Of a DNA stretch of 64,000 bases, positions 10,401-21,575 are shown piece by piece. The notes beneath the pieces were generated by a model that was not told the origin of the DNA, ran no database searches, and saw only the letters and a list, made by a program, of their open reading frames with translations. The stretch comes from Coenobita brevimanus (Eukaryota > Arthropoda > Malacostraca > Decapoda > Coenobitidae): assembly GCA_032717465.1 (NCBI GenBank), contig CM064666.1:19817011-19881010 (forward strand). The letters run 5' to 3'. Position 1 is the stretch's first letter. Each line of letters opens with the position of its first letter. A program made the position numbers and the translations under genes.

Positions 10401-12790
10401 TGATGGGTGGCAGATGGGTGGTGGGTGGCAGGTGATGGGTGGCAGATGGGTGGTGGGTGGCAGGTGATGGGTGGTGGGTGGCAGGTGGTGGGTGGCAGGT
10501 GGTGGGTGGCAGGTGGTGGGTGGCAGATGGGTGGTGGGTGGCAGATGGGTGGTGGGTGGCAGATGGGTGGTGGGTGGCAGATGGGTGGTGGGTGGCAGAT
10601 GGGTGGTGGGTGGCAGATGGGTGGTGGGTGGCAGATGGGTGGTGGGTGGCAGATGGGTGGTGGGTGGCAGGTGGTGGGTGGCAGGTGGTGGGTGGCAGGT
10701 GGTGGGTGGCAGGTGGTGGGTGGCAGGTGGTGGGTGGCAGGTGGTGGGTGGCAGGTGGTGGGTGGCAGGTGGTGGGTGGCAGGTGGTGGGTGGCAGGTGG
10801 GTAGTGGCAGGTGGGTAGTGGCAGGTGGGTGGTGGTGAGTGGCAGGTGGGTAGTGGCAGGTGGGTGGTGGGTAGTGGCAGGTGGGTAGTGGCAGGTGGGT
10901 GGTGGGTAGTGGCAGGTGGGTAGTGGCAGGTGGGTAGTGGCAGGTGGGTGGTGGGTAGTGGCAGGTGGGTAGTGGCAGGTGGGTGGTGGTGAGTGGCAGG
11001 TGGGTAGTGGCAGGTGGGTAGTGGCAGGTGGGTAGTGGCAGGTGGGTGGTGGTGAGTGGCAGGTGGGTAGTGGCAGGTGGGTGGTGGTGAGTGGCAGGTG
11101 GGTGGTGGTGAGTGGCAGGTGGGTGGTGGTGAGTGGCAGGTGGGTGGTGGTGAGTGGCAGGTAGCAGGTGGTGAGTGGCAGGTAGCAGGTGGTGAGTGGC
11201 AGGTAGCAGGTGGTGAGTGGCAGGTAGCAGGTGGTGAGTGGCAGGTAGCAGGTGGTGAGTGGCAGGTAGCAGGTGGTGAGTGGCAGGTAGCAGGTGGTGA
11301 GTGGCAGGTAGCAGGTGGTGAGTGGCATGTAGCAGGTGGCATGTGGCAGGTGCGTGGTAGGTGGATGGTGGAAGAGTAGGTGGTAGTCAGACTGGTGGTA
11401 GGTGGGAGGTGGGTAATGGTTGGCAGGTGGGAGGTGGGTAATGGTTGGCAGGTGGGAGGTGGGTAATGGTTGGCAGGTGGGTGGCAAATAGGTTGCAAGT
11501 GGGTGGCTGATAGGTTGGCAGGTGGGTGGTGGGAGATTGCAGGTAGGTGGGAGGTTGGCAGGTGGGTGGTGGGAGGTTGCAGGTAGGTGGGAGGTTGCAG
11601 GTAGGTGGCAGGTGGGAGGTTGCAGGTGGGAGGTTGCAGGTGGGAGGTTGCAGGTGGGAGGTTGCAGGTGGGAGGTTGCAGGTGGGAGGTTGCAGGTGGG
11701 AGGTTGCAGGTAGGTGGTTGCAGGTGGGAGGTTGCAGGTAGGTGGTTGCAGGTGGGAGGTTGCAGGTAGGTGGTTGCAGGTGGGAGGTTGCAGGTAGGTG
11801 GTTGCAGGTGGGAGGTTGCAGGTAGGTGGTTGCAGGTAGGTGGTTGCAGGTAGGTGGTTGCAGGTGGGAGGTTGCAGGTAGGTGGTTGCAGGTGGGAGGT
11901 TGCAGGTGGGAGGTTGCAGGTGGGAGGTTGCAGGTGGGAGGTTGCAGGTGGGAGGTTGCAGGTAGGAGGTTGCAGGTAGGTGGTTGCAGGTAGGTGGTTG
12001 CAGGTAGGTGGTTGCAGGTAGGTGGTTGCAGGTAGGTGGTTGCAGGTAGGTGGTTGCAGGTAGGTGGTTGCAGGTGGGAGGTTGCAGGTGGGAGGTTGCA
12101 GGTGGGAGGTTGCAGGTGGGAGGTGGTTGCAGGTGGGAGGTGGTTGCAGGTGGGAGGTGGTTGCAGGTGGGAGGTGGTTGCAGGTGGGAGGTGGTTGCAG
12201 GTGGGAGGTGGTTGCAGGTGGGAGGTGGTTGCAGGTGGGAGGTGGCAGGTAGGTGGGAGGTGGCAGGTAGGTGGGAGGTGGCAGGTAGGTGGGAGGTGGC
12301 AGGTAGGTGGGAGGTGGCAGGTAGGTGGCAGGTAGGTGGCAGGTAGGTGGCAGGTGGCAGGTAGGTGGCAGGTGGCAGGTAGGTGGGAGGTGGCAGGTAG
12401 GTGGGAGGTGGCAGGTAGGTGGCAGGTAGGTGGCAGGTAGGTGGCAGGTAGGTGGGAGGTGGCAGGTAGGTGGGAGGTTGCAGGTAGGTGGGAGGTTGCA
12501 GGTAGGTGGGAGGTTGCAGGTAGGTGGGAGGTTGCAGGTAGGTGGGAGGTTGCAGGTAGGTGGGAGGTTACAGGTAGGTGGGAGGTTACAGGTAGGTGGC
12601 AGGTGGCAGGTTGCAGGTAGGTGGCAGGTGGGAGGTGGCAGGTGGGAGGTGGCAGGTGGGAGGTGGCAGGTGGGAGGTGGCAGGTGGGAGGTGGCAGGTG
12701 GGAGGTGGCAGGTGGGAGGTGGCAGGTGGGAGGTGGCAGGTGGCAGATGGGAGGTGGCAGATGGGAGGTGGTAAGTGGCAGGTGGAGGGT
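7480..12790. repeat. 5.3-kb composite minisatellite built on GGCAGGT
   Basis: One continuous array in which nearly every unit ends in GCAGGT, while period and spacer change by block: 17 bp (7480-7565), 18 bp with GGAGGCAGGTA (about 7960-8140), 18 bp with GGTGGATGGTA (8770-8930), 14 bp with GGCGGGTAAGT (9020-9110), 18 bp with GGCAGATGGGTGGT (10500-10670), 14 bp (10670-11060), 21 bp with GAGTGGCAGGTAGCAGG (11150-11330), 25 bp with GGGTAATGGTTGG (11400-11480), 14 bp with GGGAGGTTGCAGGT (11520-12110), 17 bp (12110-12240), then 18 bp mixes. The plus strand is G-rich with very little A or C. The giant Pro-Thr-His frames (to 993 codons) on minus and the Gly-Trp-Val frames on plus are translations of the repeat, not genes. 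Confidence 0.96.
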
Positions 12791-12799
12791 AGGAAGCTG

Positions 12800-13020
12800 A
12801 AAATAACAATTCAATACATGGTTTAAATAATCAAACATTTCACAGAGTTGTCTCTCCGTGGGCGTAAAGCTTAACTGGACCAATTGAATCAGTAAATATA
12901 ATGACAGTCTGTTAACGTATACAAGTACTAGGCCTGTACTGACAAAGGTACTGACTGACTAACTGGTGAAACGAATACTGACAGGAAGTGGAGACTGAGG
13001 ATGTGGTCTACCTGAATCAG
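12800..13020. other. Short non-repetitive spacer
   Basis: About 200 bp of AT-rich DNA separates the GCAGGT array from the GGACT array. Nothing recognisable. Confidence 0.4.
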
Positions 13021-13021
13021 C

Positions 13022-14815
13022 TAAGTATGTGGACTGACTGACTGTGGGTGTGGACTGTGGGTGTGGACTGTGGGTGTGGACTGTGGGTGTGGAATGAGGG
13101 TGTGGATTAACTGTAACTCAACATCTGGACGGTGGGTCTGGATTAACTGAACTGGACGGGAGTGGACTGAGAATGTGGACTGAACTGGACTGAATTGTGG
13201 GTGTGGATTACGCAGACTGAACTGGAGTGGACTGTGGATGTGAACTGACTGGTTGGACTGGACTGGGGGTGTGGACTGACTGGACTGGACTGGACTGGGG
13301 GTGTGGACTGACTGGACTGGACTGGACTAGACTGGACTAGGGGTGTGGAATGACTGGACTGGACTGGGGGTGTGGACTGACTGGACTGGACTAGGGGTGT
13401 GGACTGACTTGGCTGGACTGGATTGTGTGTGTGAGTGTGGACTGGAGTGGACTTTGGGTCTGGACTGTGGGTGTTGACTGGACCGGACTGGACTGTGGGT
13501 GTGGACTGGACTGGACTGGACTGGACTGTGGGTGTGGACTGGACTGGACTGGACTGGACTGTGGGTGGGTGTGGACTGGACTGGACTGTGGGTGTGGACT
13601 GGACTGGACTGGACTGGACTGTGGGTGTGGACTGGACTGGACTGGACTGGACTGTGGGTGTGGACTGGACTGGACTGGACTGGACTGTGGGTGTGGACTG
13701 GACTGGACTGGACTGGACTGTGGGTGTGGACTGGACTGGACTGGACTGTGGGTGTGGACTGGACTGGACTGGACTGGACTGTGGGTGTGGACTGGACTGA
13801 ATTAGGGGTGTAGACTGACTGACTGGACTGGACTGGGGATGTGGACTGACTGACTGGCTGGACTGAACTGGGGTGTGAACTGACTGACTGGACTGGACTG
13901 GATTGTGTGTGGGGGTGCGGACTGGACTGGACTGTGGGTGTGGACTGTGGGTGTGGACTGGACTGGACTGGACTGTGGGTGTGGACTGGACTGAATTGGG
14001 GGTGTGGACTGACTGACTGGATTGGACTGGGGGGTCTAGACTGACTGAGTGGACTGGACTGGGGGTCTGGACTGACTGAGTGGACTGGACTGGGGATGTG
14101 GACTGCCTGGACTGGACTAGGGGTGTGGACTGACTGACTGGACTAGACTATGGGTGTGGTCTGACTGGCTAGACTAGACTAGGGGTGTGGACTGACTGAC
14201 TGGATTGGACTGTGGGTGTGGACTGACTGGCTGGACTAGACTAGGGGTGTGGACTGACTGGCTGGACTGGACTGAGGGTGTGGACTGTGGATGTGGACTG
14301 ACTGGACTGAACTGTGAACTGACTGGCTGGACTGGACTGAGGGTGTGGGCTGACTGGACTGAACTGTGAACTGACTGGCTAGCTGGACTGTGAATGTGGA
14401 CTGGACTAGACTGCGGCTGTGGACTAAGTAGACTGGACTGGACTGGGAATTGTGGACTAAGGACTGAATGTAGGGACTAAGTAGACTGGACTGTGCACTA
14501 AGTAGACTGGACTGTGCACTAAGTAGACTGGACTGTGGACTAAGTAGACTGGACTGTGCACTAAGTAGACTGGACTGTGCACTAAGTAGACTGGACTGTG
14601 GACTGAGTAGACTGGACTGTGGACTGAGTAGACTGGACTGTGGACTAACTGGACTGGACTGTGGACTAACTGGACTGGACTGTGGACTGAGTAGACCGGA
14701 CTCTGGACTGACTGGATTGGACTGTGGACTGACTGGATTGGACTGTGGACTGACTGGAATGGACTGTGGACTGACTGGAATGGACTGTGGACTGACTGGA
14801 TTGGCTGACTGAAGG
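13022..14815. repeat. GGACT-based minisatellite
   Basis: Runs of the pentamer GGACT alternate with GTGGGTGT blocks, giving composite units such as TGGACTGGACTGTGGGTGTG. The most regular part is 13495-13800. After 14460 the spacer becomes CTAAGTAGACT or CTGAGTAGACT. The Trp-Thr-Gly-Leu-Asp frames are artefacts. Confidence 0.93.
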
Positions 14816-14943
14816 ATTAAAATGACTGATGCTGACTGACTGATGCTGACTGACTGATGCTGACTGACTGATGCTGACTGACTGATGCTGACTGACTGAT
14901 GCTGACTGACTGATGCTGACTGACTGATGCTGACTGACTGATG
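14816..14943. repeat. 14-bp tandem repeat (TGATGCTGACTGAC)
   Basis: About nine near-perfect copies between 14825 and 14942. Confidence 0.95.
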
Positions 14944-15375
14944 TTCCTAGGATGTGGACTGTGACAATATGGACTAAGTGACTGTGTGAACTGAGTGACA
15001 TGGTGTAGACTGTGACAGGGTGTGGACTGACAGGGTGTGGACTGACAGGGTGTGGACTGACAGGGTGTGGACTGACAGGGTGTGGACTGTGACAGGGTGT
15101 GTGACAGGGTGTGGACTGTGACAGGGTGTGGACTGAGTGACGGTGTGTGGACTGAGTGACAGGGTGTGGATTGAGTGACAGGGTGTGGACTGAGTGACAG
15201 GGTATGGACTGAGTGACAGGGTATGGACTGAGTGACGGTGTGGACTGCGACAGGGTGTGAACTGTGACAGGGTGTGGACTGAGTGACAGGGTATGGACTG
15301 AGTGACAGGGTATGGACTGAGTGACGGTGTGGACTGCGACAGGGTGTGAACTGTGACAGGGTGTGGACTGAGTGA
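14944..15375. repeat. Minisatellite with GTGACAGGGTGTGGACTGA units
   Basis: Units of about 18-20 bp with variants (GGTATGGACTGAGTGACA, GGTGTGGACTGCGACA) in a partly higher-order order; the segment around 15200-15255 recurs at 15290-15345. Confidence 0.9.
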
Positions 15376-15449
15376 CACTGGGCATAGACTGACGATCTGA
15401 CAGTGAAATATAATTGGGGAGTCTGATTGGCTAAGGGGTTGGACTGATA

Positions 15450-15570
15450 GATCATAAGACTGGACTGACAGGGGTTTAAAAGGCTGTGGACTGACAGGGG
15501 TTTACAAGGCTGTGGACTGACAGGGGTTTACAAGGCTGTGGACTGACAGGGGTTTACAAGGCTTTGGAGT
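15450..15570. repeat. 26-bp tandem repeat, about 4 copies
   Basis: Repeats of GGACTGACAGGGGTTTACAA plus AGGCTGT. It is followed to 15765 by degenerate GTGTGGACT-type sequence. Confidence 0.85.
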
Positions 15571-15764
15571 GAATCAGTAAAGGTATGTAGTGATGCAGGC
15601 TGTGGAGTCAATCAGTAAGGGTTTGTGGTGATTGTGGGTGTGGACTATCTGAGTTTTTGAAGGTGGGGACTGTCCATGGGTGTAGGACGACTGACTGGTT
15701 GTGGGTGTGAGTCACTGACGTGTATTTTGATTGAACTGACCTACTACCAATGACTGATGATGAG

Positions 15765-17165
15765 GACTAACATAGGGTGTGGACTGACTGGGTCAGTGAG
15801 GCTGTGGACTGACTGGGTCAGTGAGGCTGTGGACTGACTGGGTCAGTGAGGCTGTGGACTGACTGGGTCAGTGAGGCTGTGGACTGACTGGGTCAGTGAG
15901 GCTGTGGACTGACTGGGTCAGTGAGGCTGTGGACTGACTGGGTCAGTGAGGCTGTGGACTGACTGGGTCAGAGAGGCTGTGGACTGACTGTGAACTGACT
16001 GGGTCAGTAGGGCTGTGGACTGACTGGGTCAGTAGGGCTGTGGACTGACTGGGTCAGTAGGGCTGTGGACTGACTGGGTCAGTAGGGCTGTGGACTGACT
16101 GGGTCAGTAGGGCTGTGGACTGACTGGGTCAGTAGGGCTGTGGACTGACTGGGTCAGTAGGGCTGTGGGCTGACTGGGTCAGTAGGGCTGTGGGCTGACT
16201 GGGTCAGTAGGGCTGTGGACTGACTGGGTCAGTAGGGCTGTGGGCTGACTGGGTCAGTAGGGCTGTGGGCTGACTGGGTCAGTAGGGCTGTGGACTGACT
16301 GGGTCAGTAGGGCTGTGGGCTGACTGGGTCAGTAGGGCTGTGGGCTGACTGGGTCAGTAGGGCTGTGGGCTGACTGGGTCAGTAGGGCTGTGGGCTGACT
16401 GGGTCAGTAGGGCTGTGGGCTGACTGGGTCAGTAGGGCTGTGGGCTGACTGGGTCAGTAGGGCTGTGGACTGACTGGGTCAGTAGGGCTGTGGGCTGACT
16501 GGGTCAGTAGGGCTGTGGGCTGACTGGGTCAGTAGGGCTGTGGGCTGACTGGGTCAGTAGGGCTGTGGGCTGACTGGGTCAGTAGGGCTGTGGGCTGACT
16601 GGGTCAGTAGGGCTGTGGGCTGACTGGGTCAGTAGGGCTGTGGGCTGACTGGGTCAGTAGGGCTGTGGGCTGACTGGGTCAGTAGGGCTGTGGGCTGACT
16701 GGGTCAGTAGGGCTGTGGGCTGACTGGGTCAGTAGGGCTGTGGGCTGACTGGGTCAGTAGGGCTGTGGGCTGACTGGGTCAGTAGGGCTGTGGGCTGGCT
16801 GGGTCAGTAGGGCTGTGGGCTGGCTGGGTCAGTAGGGCTGTGGACTGGCTGGGTCAGTAGGGCTGTGGACTGGCTGGGTCAGTAGGGCTGTGGACTGGCT
16901 GGGTCAGTAGGGCTGTGGACTGGCTGGGTCAGTAGGGCTGTGGACTGGCTGGGTCAGTGGGGCTGTGGACTGACTGGGTCAGTGGGGCTGTGGACTGACT
17001 GGGTCAGTGGGGCTGTGGACTGGCTGGGTCAGTGGGGCTGTGGACTGGCTGGGTCAGTGGGGCTGTGGACTGACTGGGTCAGTAGGGCTGTGGACTGGCT
17101 GGGTCAGTAGGGCTGTGGACTGGCTGGGTCAGTAGGGCTGTGGACTTACTGGGTCAGTAAGGCTG
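15765..17165. repeat. 25-bp satellite array, about 56 copies
   Basis: The unit is GGGCTGTGGACTGACTGGGT plus CAGTA, with an exact 25-bp period over about 1.4 kb. Variants are ordered in blocks: AGTGAGG (15780-15990), AGTAGGG with GGACTGAC (to about 16150), mostly GGGCTGAC (to about 16790), GGGCTGGC then GGACTGGC (to about 16960), AGTGGGG (to about 17075), then AGTAGGG again. Confidence 0.97.
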
Positions 17166-17169
17166 TGGA

Positions 17170-18270
17170 CTGATTAAAGCTGTAGACTGACAGACAGTGA
17201 GAGTTTGGAGTACTGGAGAATGTGGGGTGAATCATGAAGGGCTTGGAGTTATGGATGTGCACTGAATCAGTAAGGGTTTGAAGTGATAAAGTGTGTGGAC
17301 TGACTAGAGTGAATGTGATCGACTAGAATGTAGACTGACTAGATGTGCCGACTGCTGATCAGTGAGTCAATTGGTTAAAGGTACTGAGAGGCGGAATCAG
17401 TGACTGTGGAGTGACTGGGCCTGTGACTGCCTGACTGACTGGGGGTCTAACAAAGAGGGAAGATGGTTAAGTAATCAGGACGGGGCGTGATATAAATTTA
17501 TGAAGGGCCAGTGATGAGGCAGGACTTAGCTAACCAACTGACAAGAGAGGCAAACGACTTGAGTTATTAAAAAAAGCACAAAGGTGTAAGCAAGTCCATC
17601 AGGTTATAGAGTTATTTATGAAACACCTTTAATTCATGTGATCAGCCTGCATTCCACGATATAGCGTAGTTAGCAACGATACAGAAAAGCCAGGCATTCA
17701 TTACGTTTCAAGAAGTAAATAGAATGGATCATGTCTACACCTTGGTGCTCTTTTAAAATGATACGACCCTATGACAGAATTGACGACGACTAAGGGGTGA
17801 CCAAAGCCTAGATATTAACTGAAGGCCGAGTGTTTGGAGGTAAACAGAGTCGTGAACTAAATTTACTATATCCTGACTAACGACTGATTGGTGTTAAGTC
17901 AACTAAAATATTGTGAGGTTCAAAGTCCTCGTACATTACCGGATAAGAAAGATGAGGATACTTCTGGGTAGGCAGCGCATCCTCGGAGGGGTAAATTCAA
18001 GACGAGGTATCAATGGCACCGAGCAGTATGTTGAGGTGGTACAAGCTGGATGATTTCCCTCCTGTAAATGCCACATAAAATTAGCAGGACTTACATCAGT
18101 GTATTCGTTATTTCTGACTGTCTCTCTGTTGGAAATATCCATACTTATTTTATAGTCAAAAATGTATACTTTATTTTGGCTTTGTCACTTACTGTACCAG
18201 ATATTTTGTCCTTGTTATATTGTCTCATCGTACGTAGTGTTCTGCGAAGTACTTACCTGATCTTCCCTTC
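17170..18270. other. No gene seen; decayed repeat then AT-rich DNA
   Basis: 17170-17460 retains scattered GTGGACTGACT-like words. From 17470 the sequence is AT-rich and unique-looking, with no long open frame. Confidence 0.4.
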
Positions 18271-18272
18271 AG

Positions 18273-18423
18273 ATGAGGTTCTTTGTTGAGGTCCCTTCCA
18301 CGGTCGCTGTCAGCGTCATCTCCTTCGGTCACGGTCAACATCATCCCTCCCACGGTCAGCATCACGAGTGTCCCTCCACCATCGGCTTCTCTTCAGCATC
18401 CCAGCCTTCACTCCACCTGCCAA
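18273..18423 (+). CDS. Tentative exon, His/Ser/Pro-rich
   Basis: It is bounded by a plausible acceptor (GATCTTCCCTTCAG, ending 18272) and donor (CAAGTAGGT, GT at 18424). It starts exactly at an ATG and is open for 50 codons rich in Ser, His and Pro. The block ends in a GTAGGTAT donor like the exon-like blocks further right. No family is recognised; it could be a chance pairing of splice-like motifs. Confidence 0.22.
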
Positions 18424-18429
18424 GTAGGT

Positions 18430-19550
18430 ATCTTATTTATTTCTACAGTTCATTCGTCAATTTGGGATTTTTTTTTTTTCGCGGCCATATTACGTAGCTC
18501 AGACAGACTACGACAGTAGTACGGTGTTACACATCCATAGCACTTTTTCGTAACTGGCACAAAGTTCTGTGTTAATTATGCTACAACTTATCAGTCAAGA
18601 CGGGGATTCAATTTTGAGCCAAACTAAAATTAATGCATCGTCTCCATAAAATAAGTATGTCAGATGCAGCCATTCATTATGTCAGCTGGATTCCAACATT
18701 TTTCTAATACATTAAAAACTACAAATTCAAGAAACTAGCAATTTAGTTTAAAGGTAGCAGTGGAAATTTGACCGAGGCAAAATCTTCCTAAATAACGACC
18801 AAGAACGTTGAGAATGCTTTTTATGACGAGGCTTTAGAGTTCTTTAATAATTGTACTGAAACTATATCTTATTTAACTCAGTAATTTCAAGGCCGAGACG
18901 TGTAAGCATTTTGGAGACGAAACTAAATTGCTGATCAACGTATGCAACGGTATAATCATTATATTAAACAGTATAATCCATCATATGCCATACCTGTACC
19001 AAAAGCCATAACTAAACTGTACCTGGCGTGATGAAATGCCAACACTGCTCTGGCATCCCGGTTCAGTTATCCACTCATTTTATCTCTGACCTCTTGTGTC
19101 ATAGGCATGATTTCTTGTATTCTTTGCTCATCTCGTCCTCTCTTCCTCTCGTAGTACCTTCTTTGCTGTTCTGGCCACCTCAGTAAGTGCACCTCTTCTC
19201 ACACGTCCCTCTCTGTAATACCAGTGTCAGTGAATAGACAGATCTAGTCCGATAAGCTATTTCAGACTTATTTCATCTGCTACATAAACTATTTTTTCCC
19301 ATAATTATTCGCCATCTATAACTGGGCATGGAATCTGAGCGGTAATCTTGTTGCCCTATTTCATTAACACCTCTTATGACAATGATATCTTAAGGAAATT
19401 GTTGCAAAGTACTTAATGACACTAACAATTTCAGTTATGCCGTAAGTATATCTTTTTCACATAAAAGTATTAAAGTGACAAGTAAATCACCTAGGAAGAG
19501 GCACCAAGTCCATTATGCCAACAAGATTACCTCTGTCAACAAAACTGTTC
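18430..19550. other. No gene seen; would be intronic in the tentative model
   Basis: AT-rich unique-looking DNA with a poly-T run at about 18467-18479. No recognisable coding segment. Confidence 0.4.
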
Positions 19551-19560
19551 ATCATTGCAG

Positions 19561-19726
19561 CTGCCAGCAATACCACAGCTTCCACAGGCCACGACGACGC
19601 CCACACAGGCCCGACGACGCCCACACAGGCCCGACGACGCCCACACAGGCCCGACGAAGACCCCGACAGGCCCCGACGACGCTCCCATGGGCACCGACGA
19701 CGCCCACACAGGCCCTGGCGTCTCAG
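19561..19726 (+). CDS. Tentative exon with 20-bp coding repeats
   Basis: It follows the acceptor-like TTCATCATTGCAG (ending 19560) and ends at CAG|GTCTGT (GT at 19727). It contains about three near-perfect 20-bp repeats (GACGACGCCCACACAGGCCC) around 19600-19660. Because 20 is not a multiple of 3, each copy is read in a different frame, giving Asp/His/Thr, Pro/Thr and Arg/Pro stretches in turn. The start and end resemble the blocks at 20122 and 20591. No domain is recognised. Confidence 0.25.
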
Positions 19727-19894
19727 GTCTGTACTACGGCACCGATCCTCAGCATCCGCCTGAAAGATGATCGTATTTGTAACAGACATCCAAGTTATTT
19801 TTCTACATGGCTGTTTATTTTCACTGTCGTGCAGATATTTAACTGACCAAGACATGTAATTAGAGTCAGATAACACTAAAACATATCTTACCAT

Positions 19895-20010
19895 TTACAG
19901 CTTTCACAGTTCCCCACGCTGACGCTTCATTTCCCGCCCTCATCTAATCCTGACGACATCACAGCTCTGTCCCTGCAAGATGAACGTACTCTTAGCAGCA
20001 TTTCTCTTAA
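19895..20010 (+). other. Partial exon-like block without clear donor
   Basis: The acceptor-like CTTACCATTTACAG (ending about 19901) is followed by CACGCTGACGC and later CTGTCCCTGCAAGATGAACG. These align loosely with the starts and ends of the neighbouring exon-like blocks. A GT donor is lacking, so it is probably a decayed member of the series. Confidence 0.25.
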
Positions 20011-20121
20011 GGTGTTTGTATGCACAAGGATGTTTTAGTTACACATGCAGATATTTTAAAAGTTTAAGGTCAGCAAGTATAAGCAGATTTATCATACAGC
20101 AAATTTATCTTACCACTGCAG

Positions 20122-20225
20122 CATCCGAACCTTCCGCCGGCCACACAGCTTCCACCCATGACGACGACAACTACCCACGCCGCAGCTTCCGCCCACATCA
20201 CAGCTTCCGCCTCTTCCCCAACGTG
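20122..20225 (+). CDS. Tentative exon in a series of similar blocks
   Basis: The acceptor TTACCACTGCAG (ending 20121) and donor GTGGTAGGT (GT at 20226) bound 104 bp that is open in at least two frames, one reading Ser/Asp/His-rich. Following text (CCGTCTGCATCCCTG) matches that after the 20591 block (CGTCTGCATCAGTCTG). This suggests divergent duplication of an exon with its flanking intron. Confidence 0.27.
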
Positions 20226-20590
20226 GTAGGTATGCCGTCTGCATCCCTGTGGAGCATGAACACTGCTGCATCATTTCTCCTAAGTGTTATGATCAGTTAT
20301 TTTATGGGAATGTTCTTTACAGTATTACGCAATGCACTTTTAAAGGTTAAATGCTGGAAACAGATATGTGGTCTTTAACTTACGCATGTGCAGACAGATA
20401 GAACTTTTGATAGCATGTTACATCTCCAAAGACGTGAATTGTTTAATTTTGTTTAGTAGTATTTTCACAATTATTCTCTCTGGTTTGCTTAGTGTTTGGT
20501 AGCTGTGTCAAGTTGAAGGTACAAGCTATCAATCTTATGAACAAACTTTAGCACAAGACTGAAAACTCAAATTATTTCTTACCATTGCAG

Positions 20591-20856
20591 CTGCTGTTGA
20601 CGTATTTGTTGCACTTGCACACCAGCACTGCCACTTCGACGCTGCAGTCCCACGCTGACGCCGCACGCAACGCCGACACAGTAGGCCCCAACGACGACCC
20701 AGCCCTAACGCCGACCCAACGACCTTCACGCCGACCCAACGACCTCCACGCCGACACAACGACCTCCACGCCGACACAACGACCTCCACGCCGACACAAC
20801 GACCTTCACGCCGACACAACATCCCCACGTCGACGCCACAGGTTCCGCCCCTCGTC
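20591..20856 (+). CDS. Tentative exon with 20-bp repeats
   Basis: The acceptor TTACCATTGCAG ends at 20590. Two possible donors are GTAGGC at 20857 and an earlier GTAGGC at 20681. From about 20695 to 20825 it carries roughly six copies of a 20-bp unit (ACGACCTCCACGCCGACACA) cycling through frames. With the early donor the exon is 90 bp, phase 0 to 0, which joins in frame to the 22202-22501 candidate. Protein would be Leu/Thr/Ala/Asp-rich; no family recognised. Confidence 0.27.
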
Positions 20857-20904
20857 GTAGGCTCGTCGTCTGCATCAGTCTGTAAGATTAACATAGTCAC
20901 AGCA

Positions 20905-21244
20905 ACAGTTCTCAGTTATAATTCTCCATCAGTTGTCTTAATTCAGTATATGTTAGTGATAGCATAGTGACGTTCCCATGAGATTAGATTTCTTTAATAC
21001 CTCTTCCTTCACGGTTTGTTTTGCATAATTGTGCCATCTTCCCATACATTTTGTCCAGTATCTACACAATGCCTAAGTTAAGTAAAAGAGTAACATTTAG
21101 CATCTACAAGTAACGTGATGCTATAGCCTGTTTTCACCTGCCTTTACCACTCACACCTTTACTGGTATGTGTAATATATTAACTATTTCATTACCTATGT
21201 CCTGGCTACAAGAAATTTGATGGACTTACGCTAAAAGGTAGGAT
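20905..21244. other. No gene seen
   Basis: AT-rich unique-looking DNA between the exon-like blocks and the SINE. Confidence 0.4.
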
Positions 21245-21575
21245 TTTTTTTTTTTTTGTGTCCGATTCTGGGCATAGGCTTCACAGCCTGCTCTCAAGGC
21301 CCAGTAGTCCTCCTACATGCCATACACCTCTACATGTCACCACTTCGACGCTAACACCCATCGTTCATATTTAATACATAGCTGGGCTGTCTCATATTGG
21401 TATTAGCGGGGGTATTTTTTCGACATGTCGGCGGGTTTTCTGGTAGATCTGTGAAGTCTGATTTTATGAAATTCAGATCCTTAAGCTGTTCCCTGCCCCA
21501 GCAGGGATTTGAACCTGGGTCCGGTAGGACTGCAGGCCACCTCTCTACCGATTGAGCCACCGCCTCCCCTTGATT
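21245..21575 (-). mobile_element. tRNA-derived SINE with poly(A) tail
   Basis: Read on minus, the head has an A-box-like GTGGCTCAATCGG (plus 21548-21560) and a B-box-like GGTTCAAATCC (plus 21505-21515), the internal Pol III promoter spacing expected of a tRNA-derived SINE. A unique body of about 250 bp follows, ending in an A run (T on plus, about 21245-21258). Acceptor-stem pairing is poor, so it is not a functional tRNA gene. No clear target-site duplication was found. Confidence 0.75.

Noticed and set aside
7425..12883. Very long minus-strand frames of Pro/Thr/His (up to 993 codons) and plus-strand Gly/Trp/Val frames
   Set aside because: They are translations of minisatellite units whose sequence happens to lack stops; no start context, domain or splice structure supports a gene.
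15765..17165. CRISPR-like array
   Set aside because: The 25-bp units abut directly with no unique spacers, and the genome is eukaryotic.
21490..21575. tRNA gene on minus
   Set aside because: A- and B-box words are present but the acceptor stem does not pair and a SINE body with a poly(A) tail follows.
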